DNA of 15,237 bases from Porphyromonas sp. (lineage in GTDB: Bacteria > Bacteroidota > Bacteroidia > Bacteroidales > Porphyromonadaceae). Under the pieces are notes generated by a model, which did not search any database, was not told the origin of the DNA, and saw only the letters and a list, made by a program, of their open reading frames with translations. The stretch spans positions 1 to 15,237 of the forward strand of contig RBKG01000118.1 of the NCBI GenBank assembly GCA_003640335.1. The letters run 5' to 3'. Below, in pieces: positions 1-8,352 of this stretch (positions within the stretch are counted from its first letter, which is position 1; each line of letters opens with the position of its first letter). Made by a program: the position numbers and the translations under genes.

Positions 1-114
1 TGTAGCGTATGTGTGCAGATTGGGAAGGGGTTTTCTTTTGTCTGATTAGAGCTAGTGCAGTGGATTAAAATTTCCACATACAGAAAGGGAAAATATAAGT
101 GCCTTTCCTAAACT

Positions 115-182
115 CAAAACCTCGGCGAAGTCTGTACAAACTACGGCTGAAGTTTGTGCAGACTACAGCTGAAGTCTCCAGA
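115..182. repeat. Degenerate 22-bp direct repeats (left half of array)
   Basis: Two clear units of 22 bp start at 127 and 149. Each reads roughly GAAGTyTGTrCArACTACrGCT, and they differ at four positions. A partial unit lies to the left (115-126, CAAAACCTCGGC) and another begins at 171 (GAAGTCTCCA). The core AGTyTGTrCArACT is itself nearly palindromic, and the second unit resembles the reverse complement of the first. The 22-bp period continues into the palindromes at 183-265, so the two halves are probably one array that has diverged. Function is unknown. Confidence 0.7.
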
Positions 183-265
183 AAGTACTACGTACTTACA
201 AATTTAAGTGCGCGCACTCACTAAGATAAGTACACGCACTTACTGAAATAAGTACGCGTACTTAC
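183..265. repeat. Tandem array of four palindromes, about 22-bp period
   Basis: Four related palindromic units begin at 183, 206, 228 and 250, giving spacings of 23, 22 and 22 bp. The first is AAGTAC-TAC-GTACTT (183-197). The second contains the perfect 12-bp palindrome AGTGCGCGCACT (207-218). The third is the imperfect AAGTACACGCACTT (228-241). The fourth is the perfect 16-bp palindrome TAAGTACGCGTACTTA (249-264). All units end in ACTYAC, so each is a symmetric core with a fixed tail. A spacing of two helical turns would put bound dimers on one face of the DNA, and an RNA copy could form successive hairpins. No function can be assigned from sequence alone. Confidence 0.85.
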
Positions 266-467
266 AATCGTGATTTAACTGAAGTATGAAATAGCTTTTC
301 ATCCCATTAAATAGACCCCAAAGGACTAGAATCGCTGAGCGCAGAGCTCAAACCTCGTAGTGTCGTGCTGTTTCTCATCTTGCTTTCCGTTCGTGCCATG
401 TATGAAAATTTATTCAATGCTCTGTGTATCTACTTTATTTATTCAATTAAGATTAAGTGAAAACTAT

Positions 468-475
468 TATCTTTG
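468..475 (+). promoter_or_regulatory. Candidate promoter -7 element for clpP
   Basis: TATCTTTG matches the Bacteroidota -7 consensus TAnnTTTG exactly. It sits 25 bp before the clpP ATG, which implies a leader of only about 20 nt. No clear TTTG/TTG -33 element lies at the expected distance; the region around 442-450 is only AT-rich. It probably drives clpP-clpX and possibly the genes behind. Confidence 0.55.
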
Positions 476-500
476 TTACTAAGCAATCACAAATAAGACA

Positions 501-1166
501 ATGAACGAATTTAAGAAGTTTGCTACTCGTCATCTAGGGATGAATACTCTTGCTCTAGAGAATTACATGGATTTGCAGAGTAGCTATATATCACCTACTA
601 TTATTGAGGAACGCCAGCTTAATGTAGCGCAAATGGACGTTTTCTCTCGATTGATGATGGACCGTATTATCTTTCTAGGTACGGGCATCAATGACTATAC
701 GGCTAACGTTATTCAGGCTCAGCTTTTGTTCCTAGATAGCAATGACCCTGGGAAGGATATTTCTATTTATATTAACTCTCCTGGTGGCTCTGTTTATGCT
801 GGTTATGGTATTTACGATACTATGCAGTACATCGGTAGCGATGTCAGCACTATTTGTACTGGTATAGCGGCCTCTATGGCTTCTGTATTGCTTGTAGCTG
901 GTACTAAGGGTAAGCGATTTGCGCTCCCTCATTCAAGAGTTATGATACACCAGCCTCTCGGTGGTACTCAAGGACAAGCTAGCGATATTGAAATCGCTGC
1001 TCGTGAAATCTTGAAGGTTAAGAAAGAACTTTACACAATTATATCTGAGCACTCAGGCAAGCCTTTTGAGGACGTAGAGCGCGATAGCGATAGAGACTAT
1101 TGGATGACAGCACCCGAAGCTCTTGAGTATGGTATGATTGATAAGGTCCTTCGTAAGCAAGCATAA
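501..1166 (+). CDS. clpP: ATP-dependent Clp protease proteolytic subunit ClpP
   Basis: This is the serine peptidase of the ClpXP protease. In the family it forms a double-heptamer barrel in the cytoplasm and degrades proteins unfolded by ClpX. All catalytic features are present: the nucleophile Ser125 in GIAASMAS, His150 in VMIHQPLGG, and Asp199 in [11 protein letters not shown]. The [11 protein letters not shown] glycine-rich strand lies at residues 91-101. At 221 residues it is slightly longer than the E. coli precursor (207). The extra N-terminal residues are probably a propeptide or leader; Met14 is a possible alternative start. clpX follows after 14 nt, so the protease and its unfoldase are almost certainly co-transcribed. 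The assignment is secure. Confidence 0.97.
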   Translation: MNEFKKFATRHLGMNTLALENYMDLQSSYISPTIIEERQLNVAQMDVFSRLMMDRIIFLGTGINDYTANVIQAQLLFLDSNDPGKDISIYINSPGGSVYAGYGIYDTMQYIGSDVSTICTGIAASMASVLLVAGTKGKRFALPHSRVMIHQPLGGTQGQASDIEIAAREILKVKKELYTIISEHSGKPFEDVERDSDRDYWMTAPEALEYGMIDKVLRKQA

Positions 1167-1180
1167 GAAGATATTATTTG

Positions 1181-2401
1181 ATGGCTAAGAATAGAAAGTG
1201 TTCTCTTTGCGGTAGAGCAGAGAATGAAGTGCCTTATCTTATGCAAGGTGTCGATGGCTCTATCTGTCCAGATTGTGTAGAGGCTGCCCACGATATGCTG
1301 ATGAAGTTTAGTGGGGAAGAGGAGAATAAGCCTGAAGCACTGGATGTTAATTTAGATACATTGCCTCGTCCTACTGAGATTAAAGCCTACTTAGACCAAT
1401 ATGTAGTTGGGCAGGAGGAAGCTAAGAAATATCTCTCGGTAGCTGTATATAACCACTATAAGCGTCTATCGTCTATCGGCAATGCCGAGGATGTGGAGAT
1501 AGATAAGAGTAATGTCCTTCTATTGGGTCCTACGGGTACGGGGAAGACCTTACTTGCTAAGACTATTGCTCGCCAACTGAATGTGCCTTTTGCTATTGTT
1601 GATGCTACGGTACTTACGCAAGCTGGTTATGTGGGCGAAGATATTGAAAGTATCCTATCTCGTCTTTTGCAGGCTGCGGACTATGATGTAGATGCCGCTC
1701 AGCGTGGGATTGTATTCATTGATGAAATAGATAAGATTGCACGTAAGGGAGACAATCCTTCTATTACTCGAGACGTAAGTGGAGAGGGTGTGCAGCAGGG
1801 TCTGCTTAAACTGCTAGAAGGAACTGTCGTTAATGTGCCACCTCAAGGCGGACGTAAGCACCCTGAGCAACGCATGATAGCCGTCGATACACAGCAGATA
1901 TTGTTTATCTGTGCAGGTGCATTTGATGGTATTGAGCGTAAAATTGCGCAAAGACTCAATACTCGTGTGGTTGGCTATAATAGTCCTGCTCAAAAGCATG
2001 GTCATTTAGAACCAGAGGAGCTTCTGAAGTATGTAGATGCTAGAGATATTAAGAGCTTCGGTCTAATCCCAGAGATTATAGGTCGTTTGCCTATTATTAC
2101 AGCCTTGGAGCCTCTACGCAAAGAAACTTTGCGTATGATTCTCACCGAGCCTAAGAATGCGATTACTAAGCAATATAAGTATATGTTTGCTCTTGATGGC
2201 GTAAGCCTTGAGTTCACTGATGATTGCTTGGATTATATCGTAGAGCGTACTATGGAGCAGAAATTAGGTGCTAGAGGTCTGCGCTCTATCGTTGAGACGA
2301 TTATGATGGATGCCATGTTTGGCGTTAATCAATCGGATGCTGGTACTACGCTTACGATAGATAGAGCGTATGCACAGAGTAAGTGCGAAGCAAATCTCTA
2401 A
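1181..2401 (+). CDS. clpX: ATP-dependent Clp protease ATP-binding subunit ClpX
   Basis: This is the AAA+ unfoldase that selects substrates and feeds them into ClpP. The longest frame opens at a TTG at 1178, but the ATG at 1181 is preferred: it has AAGAAG about 10 nt upstream and gives the usual [12 protein letters not shown]-terminus (406 residues). The N-terminal zinc-binding domain has Cys7, Cys10, Cys29 and Cys32. Walker A is GPTGTGKT (116-123), Walker B FIDEID (179-184), the pore loop GYVGED (149-154), and the GRLP arginine-finger motif 301-304. Where E. coli ClpX has its ClpP-docking IGF tripeptide, this protein appears to have VGY (264-266, within [10 protein letters not shown]). That fits a loop adapted to its own ClpP rather than loss of function. 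Confidence 0.97.
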   Translation: MAKNRKCSLCGRAENEVPYLMQGVDGSICPDCVEAAHDMLMKFSGEEENKPEALDVNLDTLPRPTEIKAYLDQYVVGQEEAKKYLSVAVYNHYKRLSSIGNAEDVEIDKSNVLLLGPTGTGKTLLAKTIARQLNVPFAIVDATVLTQAGYVGEDIESILSRLLQAADYDVDAAQRGIVFIDEIDKIARKGDNPSITRDVSGEGVQQGLLKLLEGTVVNVPPQGGRKHPEQRMIAVDTQQILFICAGAFDGIERKIAQRLNTRVVGYNSPAQKHGHLEPEELLKYVDARDIKSFGLIPEIIGRLPIITALEPLRKETLRMILTEPKNAITKQYKYMFALDGVSLEFTDDCLDYIVERTMEQKLGARGLRSIVETIMMDAMFGVNQSDAGTTLTIDRAYAQSKCEANL

Positions 2402-2460
2402 GGCTTTTTAGATTTAGGAGATAAAAGTATCGGACGGTAAAATATTCAAGATAAAAGCGT

Positions 2461-4644
2461 ATGGCGAAGAAATATAGTAAAGCGCATATATCTGAGTGTC
2501 TGCAAACGCAGTTCGGCTTCAGTTGCTTTAAGGGGCAACAAGAGGCTATCATTGAGAGTATTCTCGATGAATGTGATACTTTTGTCTTAATGCCTACTGG
2601 TGCTGGTAAGAGTTTGTGTTATCAGCTACCAGCACTCTTAATGGAGGGTGTAGCGGTTATCATCTCTCCGCTTATAGCCTTGATGAAGAATCAAGTTGAT
2701 GCTATTCGAGGTATTTGCGGTAAAGATGAAGTCGCACACTTTGTTAATTCGTCCTTGACGCGCAAAGCCCTAGATGCGGTTTATCGTGATGTGACGGAGA
2801 AGCGCACCAAATTGCTCTATGTTGCTCCTGAGACCTTTAATAAGGAAGAAACGATAGCTTTTCTTAAGACTATAGAGATTTCTTTTTACGCAGTAGATGA
2901 AGCGCATTGTATCTCGGAGTGGGGGCATGATTTTCGCCCCGAATACCGAAAAATCCGTTCTGCTGTAGATGAGATTGGTCGTCGTCCTTTGGTTGCGCTT
3001 ACAGCGACGGCTACTTCTAAGGTTCAGGAAGATATCCTAAGAAGTCTAGGAATAGAGCATGCAACAATGTACAAAGGTTCGTTTAATAGAGAAAATTTGT
3101 ACTATCAAATACGAGCAAAAAACGATGATACAGAGAAAGATATCGTTAAGTATATTCTCTCTAATAAGGGGAAAAGTGGTATCGTCTATTGTATGAGTCG
3201 GAATAAGGTTACTACCTTTGCTCAAGTTTTGCAGGCTAATGGAATCAAAGCTCGACCTTACCATGCTGGTCTAGATGCCAAAGAGCGAGCAGAAAATCAA
3301 GATGCTTTTCTCCGTGAGGACGTAGATGTGATTGTGGCGACAATAGCCTTTGGCATGGGGATAGATAAACCTGATGTTCGCTATGTGATACACTACGATA
3401 TGCCCAAGAGTATAGAAGGGTATTATCAAGAAACAGGACGAGCAGGTCGTGATGGCGGTGAGGGTGTTTGTATAGCTTACTACTGCCGAAGTGATATGGA
3501 CTATCTAGAGAAGTTAGTGCAGAGTAAGCCCGCTCACGAACAGACGATAGCTAAGATTTTAATTAGAGAAACTGTTGATTATGCCGAGAGTAAGGAGTGT
3601 AGACGCAAACTACTCCTTAACTACTTCGGTGAGCAGTACAAAGAAGAAAATTGTGCCTGCTGCGATAATTGTTTGACAACTAAAAAAGAAGTGGAAGCTC
3701 AAGAATTATTATTGAATTTGCTCGAGACGATTACAGCGCTCAAGCAGAAGTTTAACACTGAATATATCATATCTATCTTGCAGGGGAAGTCTACTCCTGA
3801 GATAGAAGAGAATGGACATGAAGACTTAGAGAGCTTTGGTGTAGGTCAAGAAGTAGAAACGTCTACTTGGATGGCTATCATCAAGCAAGCTATGTCTGAA
3901 GGCTATATTAGCCAAGACAAGGAGAAGACTGTTTTGAAGGTCTCTGCCTCTGGAAAGAAATTTATAAAGTCGCCAACAAGCTTTAAGATTGCAGGCGAGG
4001 AGGAGAGCGAAGAAGCTGACATGGGCGGCGAATCTGGAGTAGGTGGAGAGGTAGCAGACCCATTGCTGTTCTCGATTATGAAGGACTTACGCAAGAAAGT
4101 AGGAGCCCAAAACGAAGTACCTCCTTATGTTATCTTCCAAGATTCTTCATTGGAAGCCATGGCTACATTCTATCCAATTACGATGGATGAGTTGCAGGGC
4201 ATTCCTGGGGTAGGTGCTGGTAAAGCACAGCGTTATGGACAAGTTTTCTTGGACGTCATTAAGCAGTATGTAGAAGAGAATGATATTGCTCGTCCAGCAG
4301 ACTTGAGAGTAAAGACTGTCCCTAACAAGAGCAAGATGAAGGTCATGATTATTCAGCAGATTGACCGCAAGATTGCCCTTGACGATATTGCTATTGGCTT
4401 AGGTCTTGATTTTGATGTTTTGTTGAACGAGATTGAAGCTATCGTTTACTCTGGTACACGCATCAATATCTCATACTTTATAGATGAGATTATGGATGAA
4501 GACCATATGCTAGATATTTACGAGTACTTCAAGGAGAGTGAGACGGACTCTATCGCAGAAGCAATGGAAGAACTAGGCAATGACTATTCAGAAGAAGAGG
4601 TTCGCTTAGTACGTGTTAAGTTCTTAAGCGAACTCGCAAACTAA
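2461..4644 (+). CDS. recQ: ATP-dependent DNA helicase RecQ, long form
   Basis: This is a 3'-5' superfamily 2 DNA helicase involved in recombination and replication-fork repair. The helicase core has Walker A MPTGAGKS (44-51), the DEAH box (146-149), motif III TATAT (181-185) and motif VI QETGRAGRDG (323-332). The RecQ zinc site is visible as Cys380, Cys398, Cys401 and Cys404. A winged-helix RQC-like region spans about 410-505. A Gly/Glu-rich linker (511-531) leads to an HRDC domain (about 533-605) that carries a helix-hairpin-helix-like GIPGVGAGKAQRYG. An acidic tail of about 120 residues (606-727) looks helical and makes this longer than E. coli RecQ (about 610). It begins 59 bp after clpX, and no terminator is seen between them. 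Confidence 0.95.
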   Translation: MAKKYSKAHISECLQTQFGFSCFKGQQEAIIESILDECDTFVLMPTGAGKSLCYQLPALLMEGVAVIISPLIALMKNQVDAIRGICGKDEVAHFVNSSLTRKALDAVYRDVTEKRTKLLYVAPETFNKEETIAFLKTIEISFYAVDEAHCISEWGHDFRPEYRKIRSAVDEIGRRPLVALTATATSKVQEDILRSLGIEHATMYKGSFNRENLYYQIRAKNDDTEKDIVKYILSNKGKSGIVYCMSRNKVTTFAQVLQANGIKARPYHAGLDAKERAENQDAFLREDVDVIVATIAFGMGIDKPDVRYVIHYDMPKSIEGYYQETGRAGRDGGEGVCIAYYCRSDMDYLEKLVQSKPAHEQTIAKILIRETVDYAESKECRRKLLLNYFGEQYKEENCACCDNCLTTKKEVEAQELLLNLLETITALKQKFNTEYIISILQGKSTPEIEENGHEDLESFGVGQEVETSTWMAIIKQAMSEGYISQDKEKTVLKVSASGKKFIKSPTSFKIAGEEESEEADMGGESGVGGEVADPLLFSIMKDLRKKVGAQNEVPPYVIFQDSSLEAMATFYPITMDELQGIPGVGAGKAQRYGQVFLDVIKQYVEENDIARPADLRVKTVPNKSKMKVMIIQQIDRKIALDDIAIGLGLDFDVLLNEIEAIVYSGTRINISYFIDEIMDEDHMLDIYEYFKESETDSIAEAMEELGNDYSEEEVRLVRVKFLSELAN

Positions 4645-4672
4645 ATTGTCAGCCTTTACGTTAGTTAATTAT

Positions 4673-6070
4673 ATGGTTAATAGAAGATTATTATCGATAA
4701 CCTTAGCAACACTCCTAGTAGGGGCTTCGCTAAGTGCGCAGAAGGTGCAGACACCTAAAGAACACAAAAAGAGCGTCGTTGATGAGGTTGTTTGGCTGGT
4801 GGGTGATGAGCCTATACTGCGTTCGGATATAGAGTTCCAGAAGTTGCGCCTTCTGAGTGAAGGGCATAAGGTAGATGGCAACCCCGATTGCTTTATTCCT
4901 GAACAGATAGCTGTACAGAAGCTATTCCTCAATCAGGCTAAAATCGATAGTATTACTGTCTCAGACCAACAGGTAAATCGCTTCGTAGAGGCTTGGATAG
5001 AGAATGCTTCAGCTCAGCTAGGGGGTAAGGAGAAGCTTGAAGAGTATTTCAATAAGAAAATCAATCAAATCCGTGAAGATGAGCGTCGTGAGCGTCGCAA
5101 TCAGGAGATTGTAAGGTCTATGCAGCAGCGTATTGTGCAGAAGGTACAAGTAGGACCAAGCGAAATACGTGCGTTCTTCAATGCTTTGCCTCAAGATAGT
5201 CTGCCTTTTATCCCTCGTACTATGGAGGTTCAGAAGATAAGCGTTAAGCCTAAGGTGGACCTTGCAGAGATTGATAGAGTAAAGGCTCGTCTTCGTGAAT
5301 TTGTTGATGATGTGAACAGTGGCAAGCGTGATTTCTCTACACTAGCACGTTTGTATAGTGAAGACAAGAAGACATCTCTTCATGGTGGTGAGTATGGTTT
5401 CGTTGGTCGTGCTACATTGGAAAAAGACTTCGCCAATGTGGTCTTTAATCTAAGCGACCCTAAGCGAGCATCTCAGATTGTGAAGACTGAAGAAGGTTAT
5501 CATATCGTACAGCTCATAGAGAAGAGAGGTGATATGATTAACTTCCGTCATATCTTGCTTAGACCACAAACAGCAGACAAGGCTGTTACCGATGCTATTT
5601 CTCGTTTAGATTCTATTAAGAATTATATCGCAGAGGGTAAGTTTACCTTTGAGCAGGCAGCAGAATATTATTCTGAAGATAAGGATACTAGAGCTAACGG
5701 AGGTATTATGATTAACAATAATGCCGAAAGCGAATTGTCTGGTTCTGCTAGTTTTGTCTTTGAAGACTTACCTCAAGATGTAAGCAAGGAGGTGCATGCA
5801 CTAAAGACTGGTGAAATATCTAAACCCTTCATCTTGCGTTTGCCTAATGGAACAGAAGAGGTAGTTATCGTGAAACTCAAAGAAGTGCATGAGGGACACC
5901 GAGCTAATTTGAATAGCGACTATCGAACAATCAAATCTCTAGCGTTAGCGAATAAGCGTGAGCGAGAGATTGAGAACTGGATTCGTCGCAAACAGAAAGA
6001 AACACCTATAAGGATTTCAGATAGCTATGAAAACTGTGATTTCCGTTATCCGGGTTGGGTGAAGGAATAG
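4673..6070 (+). CDS. Periplasmic peptidyl-prolyl isomerase / SurA-like chaperone
   Basis: Family knowledge places this as a periplasmic chaperone and parvulin-type prolyl isomerase that helps outer-membrane proteins fold. The frame is open from a TTG at 4646, but the ATG at 4673 gives a clean signal peptide: MVNRR, then a hydrophobic stretch, with likely cleavage after SLSA and before Gln23. This start yields 465 residues. A SurA-like helical N-terminal domain (about 35-165) begins VDEVVWLVGDEPILRSDIE, typical of SurA. Two PpiC parvulin domains follow, at about 181-285 (RLYSEDKKTSLHGGEYGFVG) and 290-405 (FRHILLRP, then YYSEDKDTRANGG). It starts 28 nt after recQ and stops 9 nt before the OstA-like gene, which groups it with envelope-assembly functions. 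It could be called SurA or PpiC; the SurA-like layout is the better fit. Confidence 0.92.
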   Translation: MVNRRLLSITLATLLVGASLSAQKVQTPKEHKKSVVDEVVWLVGDEPILRSDIEFQKLRLLSEGHKVDGNPDCFIPEQIAVQKLFLNQAKIDSITVSDQQVNRFVEAWIENASAQLGGKEKLEEYFNKKINQIREDERRERRNQEIVRSMQQRIVQKVQVGPSEIRAFFNALPQDSLPFIPRTMEVQKISVKPKVDLAEIDRVKARLREFVDDVNSGKRDFSTLARLYSEDKKTSLHGGEYGFVGRATLEKDFANVVFNLSDPKRASQIVKTEEGYHIVQLIEKRGDMINFRHILLRPQTADKAVTDAISRLDSIKNYIAEGKFTFEQAAEYYSEDKDTRANGGIMINNNAESELSGSASFVFEDLPQDVSKEVHALKTGEISKPFILRLPNGTEEVVIVKLKEVHEGHRANLNSDYRTIKSLALANKREREIENWIRRKQKETPIRISDSYENCDFRYPGWVKE

Positions 6071-6079
6071 TTGACGCTA

Positions 6080-8092
6080 ATGCAGATAACATTAAATAAA
6101 AATAAATACGCTATAGCCACCGTCCTAGTTTTCTTGGTCGGTGGTTATCTTGGTTTGAGTGCGTCCCCTTGGTTTGCGTCCAAGATGCCTACGCTCTCTT
6201 TTCGTGCAGACTCTGCCTCCCGCAGTAAGACTGTAAGCGGAAAGAAGCAGGGTGATAAGATTAAACTTAATCACTCAGACCTCCTAACCTATGATGTGGC
6301 TGTGCGCCCTGATGTGCAAAGGCTTATTGGGAATGTGTCTTTCTCTCATGGTAATGCTACGATGACTTGCGATAGTGCCTATCTTAATGAGTCTGAACAA
6401 GTCTTTGAGGCCTTCGGTAATGTGCATATGGTGCAAGCAGATACCATTAAGATGTATGGTCAATATCTGCACTATGATGGTAGAACCAAATTAGCACGAT
6501 TGAGAAAGGACGTCAAGCTAGAGAATAAGACGACTACGGTCTTTACTGATAGTTTGGACTATGACCGTGTGGCAGATATAGCCTACTACTTTGAGGGCGG
6601 TACGGTAACTGATGCGCAGAATACTTTGACTTCGGACTATGGTCAGTTTGAGCCTAAGACGAATAATGCAGAGTTCCGTTATAACGTGAAGCTTGTCAAT
6701 GACAGTACGGAGATGACAACATCGCATTTGCTCTACAATACTAGAACTCGTGTCGGTTTATACGATGGCGATACGCAGATTAAGAGTGACTCGGGACTGA
6801 TTGTCTCCAAGCGTGGTACTTATGACCTGAATGCTAATGTGGGTGTATTGCTTGACCGCTCGGAAGTCTATTCGGGTAATCGTATGCTCGTAGGAGACTC
6901 TATTTACTACGATGGAACCGTTAAGTTTGGCGAAGCTTTTGGGCGTATGGAACTGCACGATACCTTGCAGCGAGCTAGCTTGTATGGTGATTATGGTTAT
7001 TTCGATGGTCAGCGTAATTATGGTTTCGCTAGCGGTAGAGCCTATGGTCTTGATTATTCGCAGAAAGATACGCTTTATGTAGGGGCAGATACTTTGGAGC
7101 TCATATCGTTTAAGCGTGATTTCTTAGCTGACACCACTAACTTATATCCTGCGCGCGTGCAAGGTGATTCTCTTATGAGAGAGCTTAGAGCGCATAAGCA
7201 TGTTAAGGTTTATCGCGAGGATGCACAGGCTATAGCAGACTCAATGAGTTATGTCGGTGTAGACTCTGTCCTCTCCTTATATGGTAAGCCTTTCCTGTGG
7301 AGTGATGCCAGACAGATGTCGGGCGATACTGTTATTTTCTACTTTAGGAATAAGAAGCTTGATTATAGTGATATCCTAGGAAGAGCACTCGGAATAGAGC
7401 AGATGCCTGATAATAAATCCTACTTCAATCAGATTAAGGCTGATGCTATACGAGCCTATATGCAGGACTCTACTATTCGACGCATTGAAGCTAAGGGGGC
7501 TAAAGTCGAGTCTATATTCTACATGAAAGAAGATAAGCGTAAGCAGTATTCTGGAGTGAATAGAATGCTAAGTGGAGGCATGATTCTAGACCTTGATAGT
7601 GGTCATCTAAAGAAATCTTATTGGCATGGTGAGGTTGCTGGGAAGATGTATCCTATTGAGATGGCTGCAGCACAGAAGGCTGATAAGCTAGAAGAGTTTA
7701 ATTGGGCTGTCGAGCGTAGGCCTCAATCTCCCGAAGATGTCGTGCCGAATGATTCTCTTGTCAAGCACTATACACTGGTTGATTTGCGCAAGTTCAGCGG
7801 TGCTAAGGCTGCATTAGATATTTACACGCCTTACGATAAGAAGCAGAAAGAAAATCGTTTGGTTGCAGACAGCATACGTGCTAAGATATACGAGTCTGTC
7901 AAGGATTACGATTATCCATATATTAGAAAGCTGAGAGATGATGCTCCTGCAGCTTATGTATATAAGACAAATGAATTACTAGATATTAAGAGATGGCAAT
8001 ACAATCCTTTTTCCGCCCAAGGCGTCCCCGTAGCTTCGAACACAAGTACATTTACTGGGATGCTCGACGTGAAGCGCTCGAAAGAAGAGTAG
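6080..8092 (+). CDS. OstA/LptA-like organic solvent tolerance protein
   Basis: This 670-residue protein resembles the OstA-like proteins of Bacteroidota, related to LptA/LptD-N, which build the periplasmic beta-jellyroll bridge that carries lipopolysaccharide to the outer membrane. The ATG at 6080 is preferred over the in-frame TTG at 6071. It gives MQITLNKNK followed by a hydrophobic N-terminal anchor or signal segment (about residues 10-30). The body shows the repeated LptA-type strand pattern, for example CDSAYLNESEQVFEAFGNVH, TDSLDYDRVADIAYYFEGG and VGDSIYYDGTVKFGEAFG. A role in LPS transport is inferred from family and fold pattern. The last 100 bp overlap the next gene in another frame. 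The PpiC protein ends 9 nt upstream. Confidence 0.85.
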   Translation: MQITLNKNKYAIATVLVFLVGGYLGLSASPWFASKMPTLSFRADSASRSKTVSGKKQGDKIKLNHSDLLTYDVAVRPDVQRLIGNVSFSHGNATMTCDSAYLNESEQVFEAFGNVHMVQADTIKMYGQYLHYDGRTKLARLRKDVKLENKTTTVFTDSLDYDRVADIAYYFEGGTVTDAQNTLTSDYGQFEPKTNNAEFRYNVKLVNDSTEMTTSHLLYNTRTRVGLYDGDTQIKSDSGLIVSKRGTYDLNANVGVLLDRSEVYSGNRMLVGDSIYYDGTVKFGEAFGRMELHDTLQRASLYGDYGYFDGQRNYGFASGRAYGLDYSQKDTLYVGADTLELISFKRDFLADTTNLYPARVQGDSLMRELRAHKHVKVYREDAQAIADSMSYVGVDSVLSLYGKPFLWSDARQMSGDTVIFYFRNKKLDYSDILGRALGIEQMPDNKSYFNQIKADAIRAYMQDSTIRRIEAKGAKVESIFYMKEDKRKQYSGVNRMLSGGMILDLDSGHLKKSYWHGEVAGKMYPIEMAAAQKADKLEEFNWAVERRPQSPEDVVPNDSLVKHYTLVDLRKFSGAKAALDIYTPYDKKQKENRLVADSIRAKIYESVKDYDYPYIRKLRDDAPAAYVYKTNELLDIKRWQYNPFSAQGVPVASNTSTFTGMLDVKRSKEE

Positions 8093-8346
8093 AGCGTATT
8101 CACAATGAACTCATCGATAAGGGTGAGATTGAGGGAGAAAAGACTCATAAGTTTGAGGGCTACGATGGTAGCGAGACTTATGACAGTGCTAAGCGCATAC
8201 GAGGTAAGTTTGTCGCAGGTACGCAGCATTTACAAAAGCAAATAGATGCTGGTATAGATAGGCATGAGCGTAGACTCAAGATGATACGCCTCATGCTTAT
8301 GCTGATGGGCTTTTGCTTCCTCGTTTGGTATTTCATCTTTAGATAG
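7993..8346 (+). CDS. Small membrane-anchored protein of unknown function
   Basis: This 117-residue protein has no function that I can assign. Its N-terminus contains an Arg/Pro-rich motif, RPRRPRSFEHKYIYWDARRE (8-27). From memory this resembles the start of small conserved Bacteroidota proteins (PRxFxHxYIYxDxRKE), which supports the ATG at 7993 even though it lies 100 bp inside the OstA-like gene. No in-frame Met occurs between there and residue 97. The middle (28-95) is charged and probably helical. The C-terminus (97-116) is a hydrophobic segment, MIRLMLMLMGFCFLVWYFIF, so the protein is probably tail-anchored. It ends 6 nt before mutL. Confidence 0.8.
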   Translation: MAIQSFFRPRRPRSFEHKYIYWDARREALERRVERIHNELIDKGEIEGEKTHKFEGYDGSETYDSAKRIRGKFVAGTQHLQKQIDAGIDRHERRLKMIRLMLMLMGFCFLVWYFIFR

Positions 8347-8352
8347 TGCGCT

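Larger units (their letters stand above)
1..500. other. Intergenic region upstream of clpP, no recognisable gene
   Basis: I find no supportable coding region in these 500 bases. The three forward frames from the left edge meet stops by about position 50, so a short tail of an upstream gene cannot be excluded but is not recognisable. Positions 115-265 hold a periodic repeat array, annotated separately. A weak imperfect hairpin is possible at 83-107, with six-base arms and a 13-base loop. Apart from an incidental 20-codon open frame at 399-461, I see nothing in 266-465. A promoter-like site lies at 468-475. The bounds are the window start and the clpP start. Confidence 0.7.

Noticed and set aside
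83..107. Terminator of an upstream gene
   Set aside because: Six-base arms around a 13-base AT-rich loop and no T run make it too weak to call.
115..265. CRISPR array
   Set aside because: The repeats have a 22-bp period with no unique spacers between conserved repeats, and no cas genes are present.
399..461. 20-codon open frame upstream of clpP
   Set aside because: Low complexity, AT-rich, no start signal and no recognisable features.
1178..1180. TTG as start codon for clpX
   Set aside because: The ATG at 1181 is the very next codon, gives the typical ClpX N-terminus and has a purine-rich stretch at suitable distance.
2419..2457. Direct repeat AGATAAAAG 30 bp apart before recQ
   Set aside because: Only nine AT-rich bases, two copies, no symmetry; chance is likely and no promoter-like element goes with it.
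4646..4672. TTG start adding nine residues to the PpiC protein
   Set aside because: The ATG at 4673 begins directly with the basic start of a signal peptide; the extra residues would bury it.
6071..6079. TTG start for the OstA-like protein, leaving no gap after the PpiC gene
   Set aside because: An in-frame ATG follows at 6080 and yields a normal short basic start before the hydrophobic segment.
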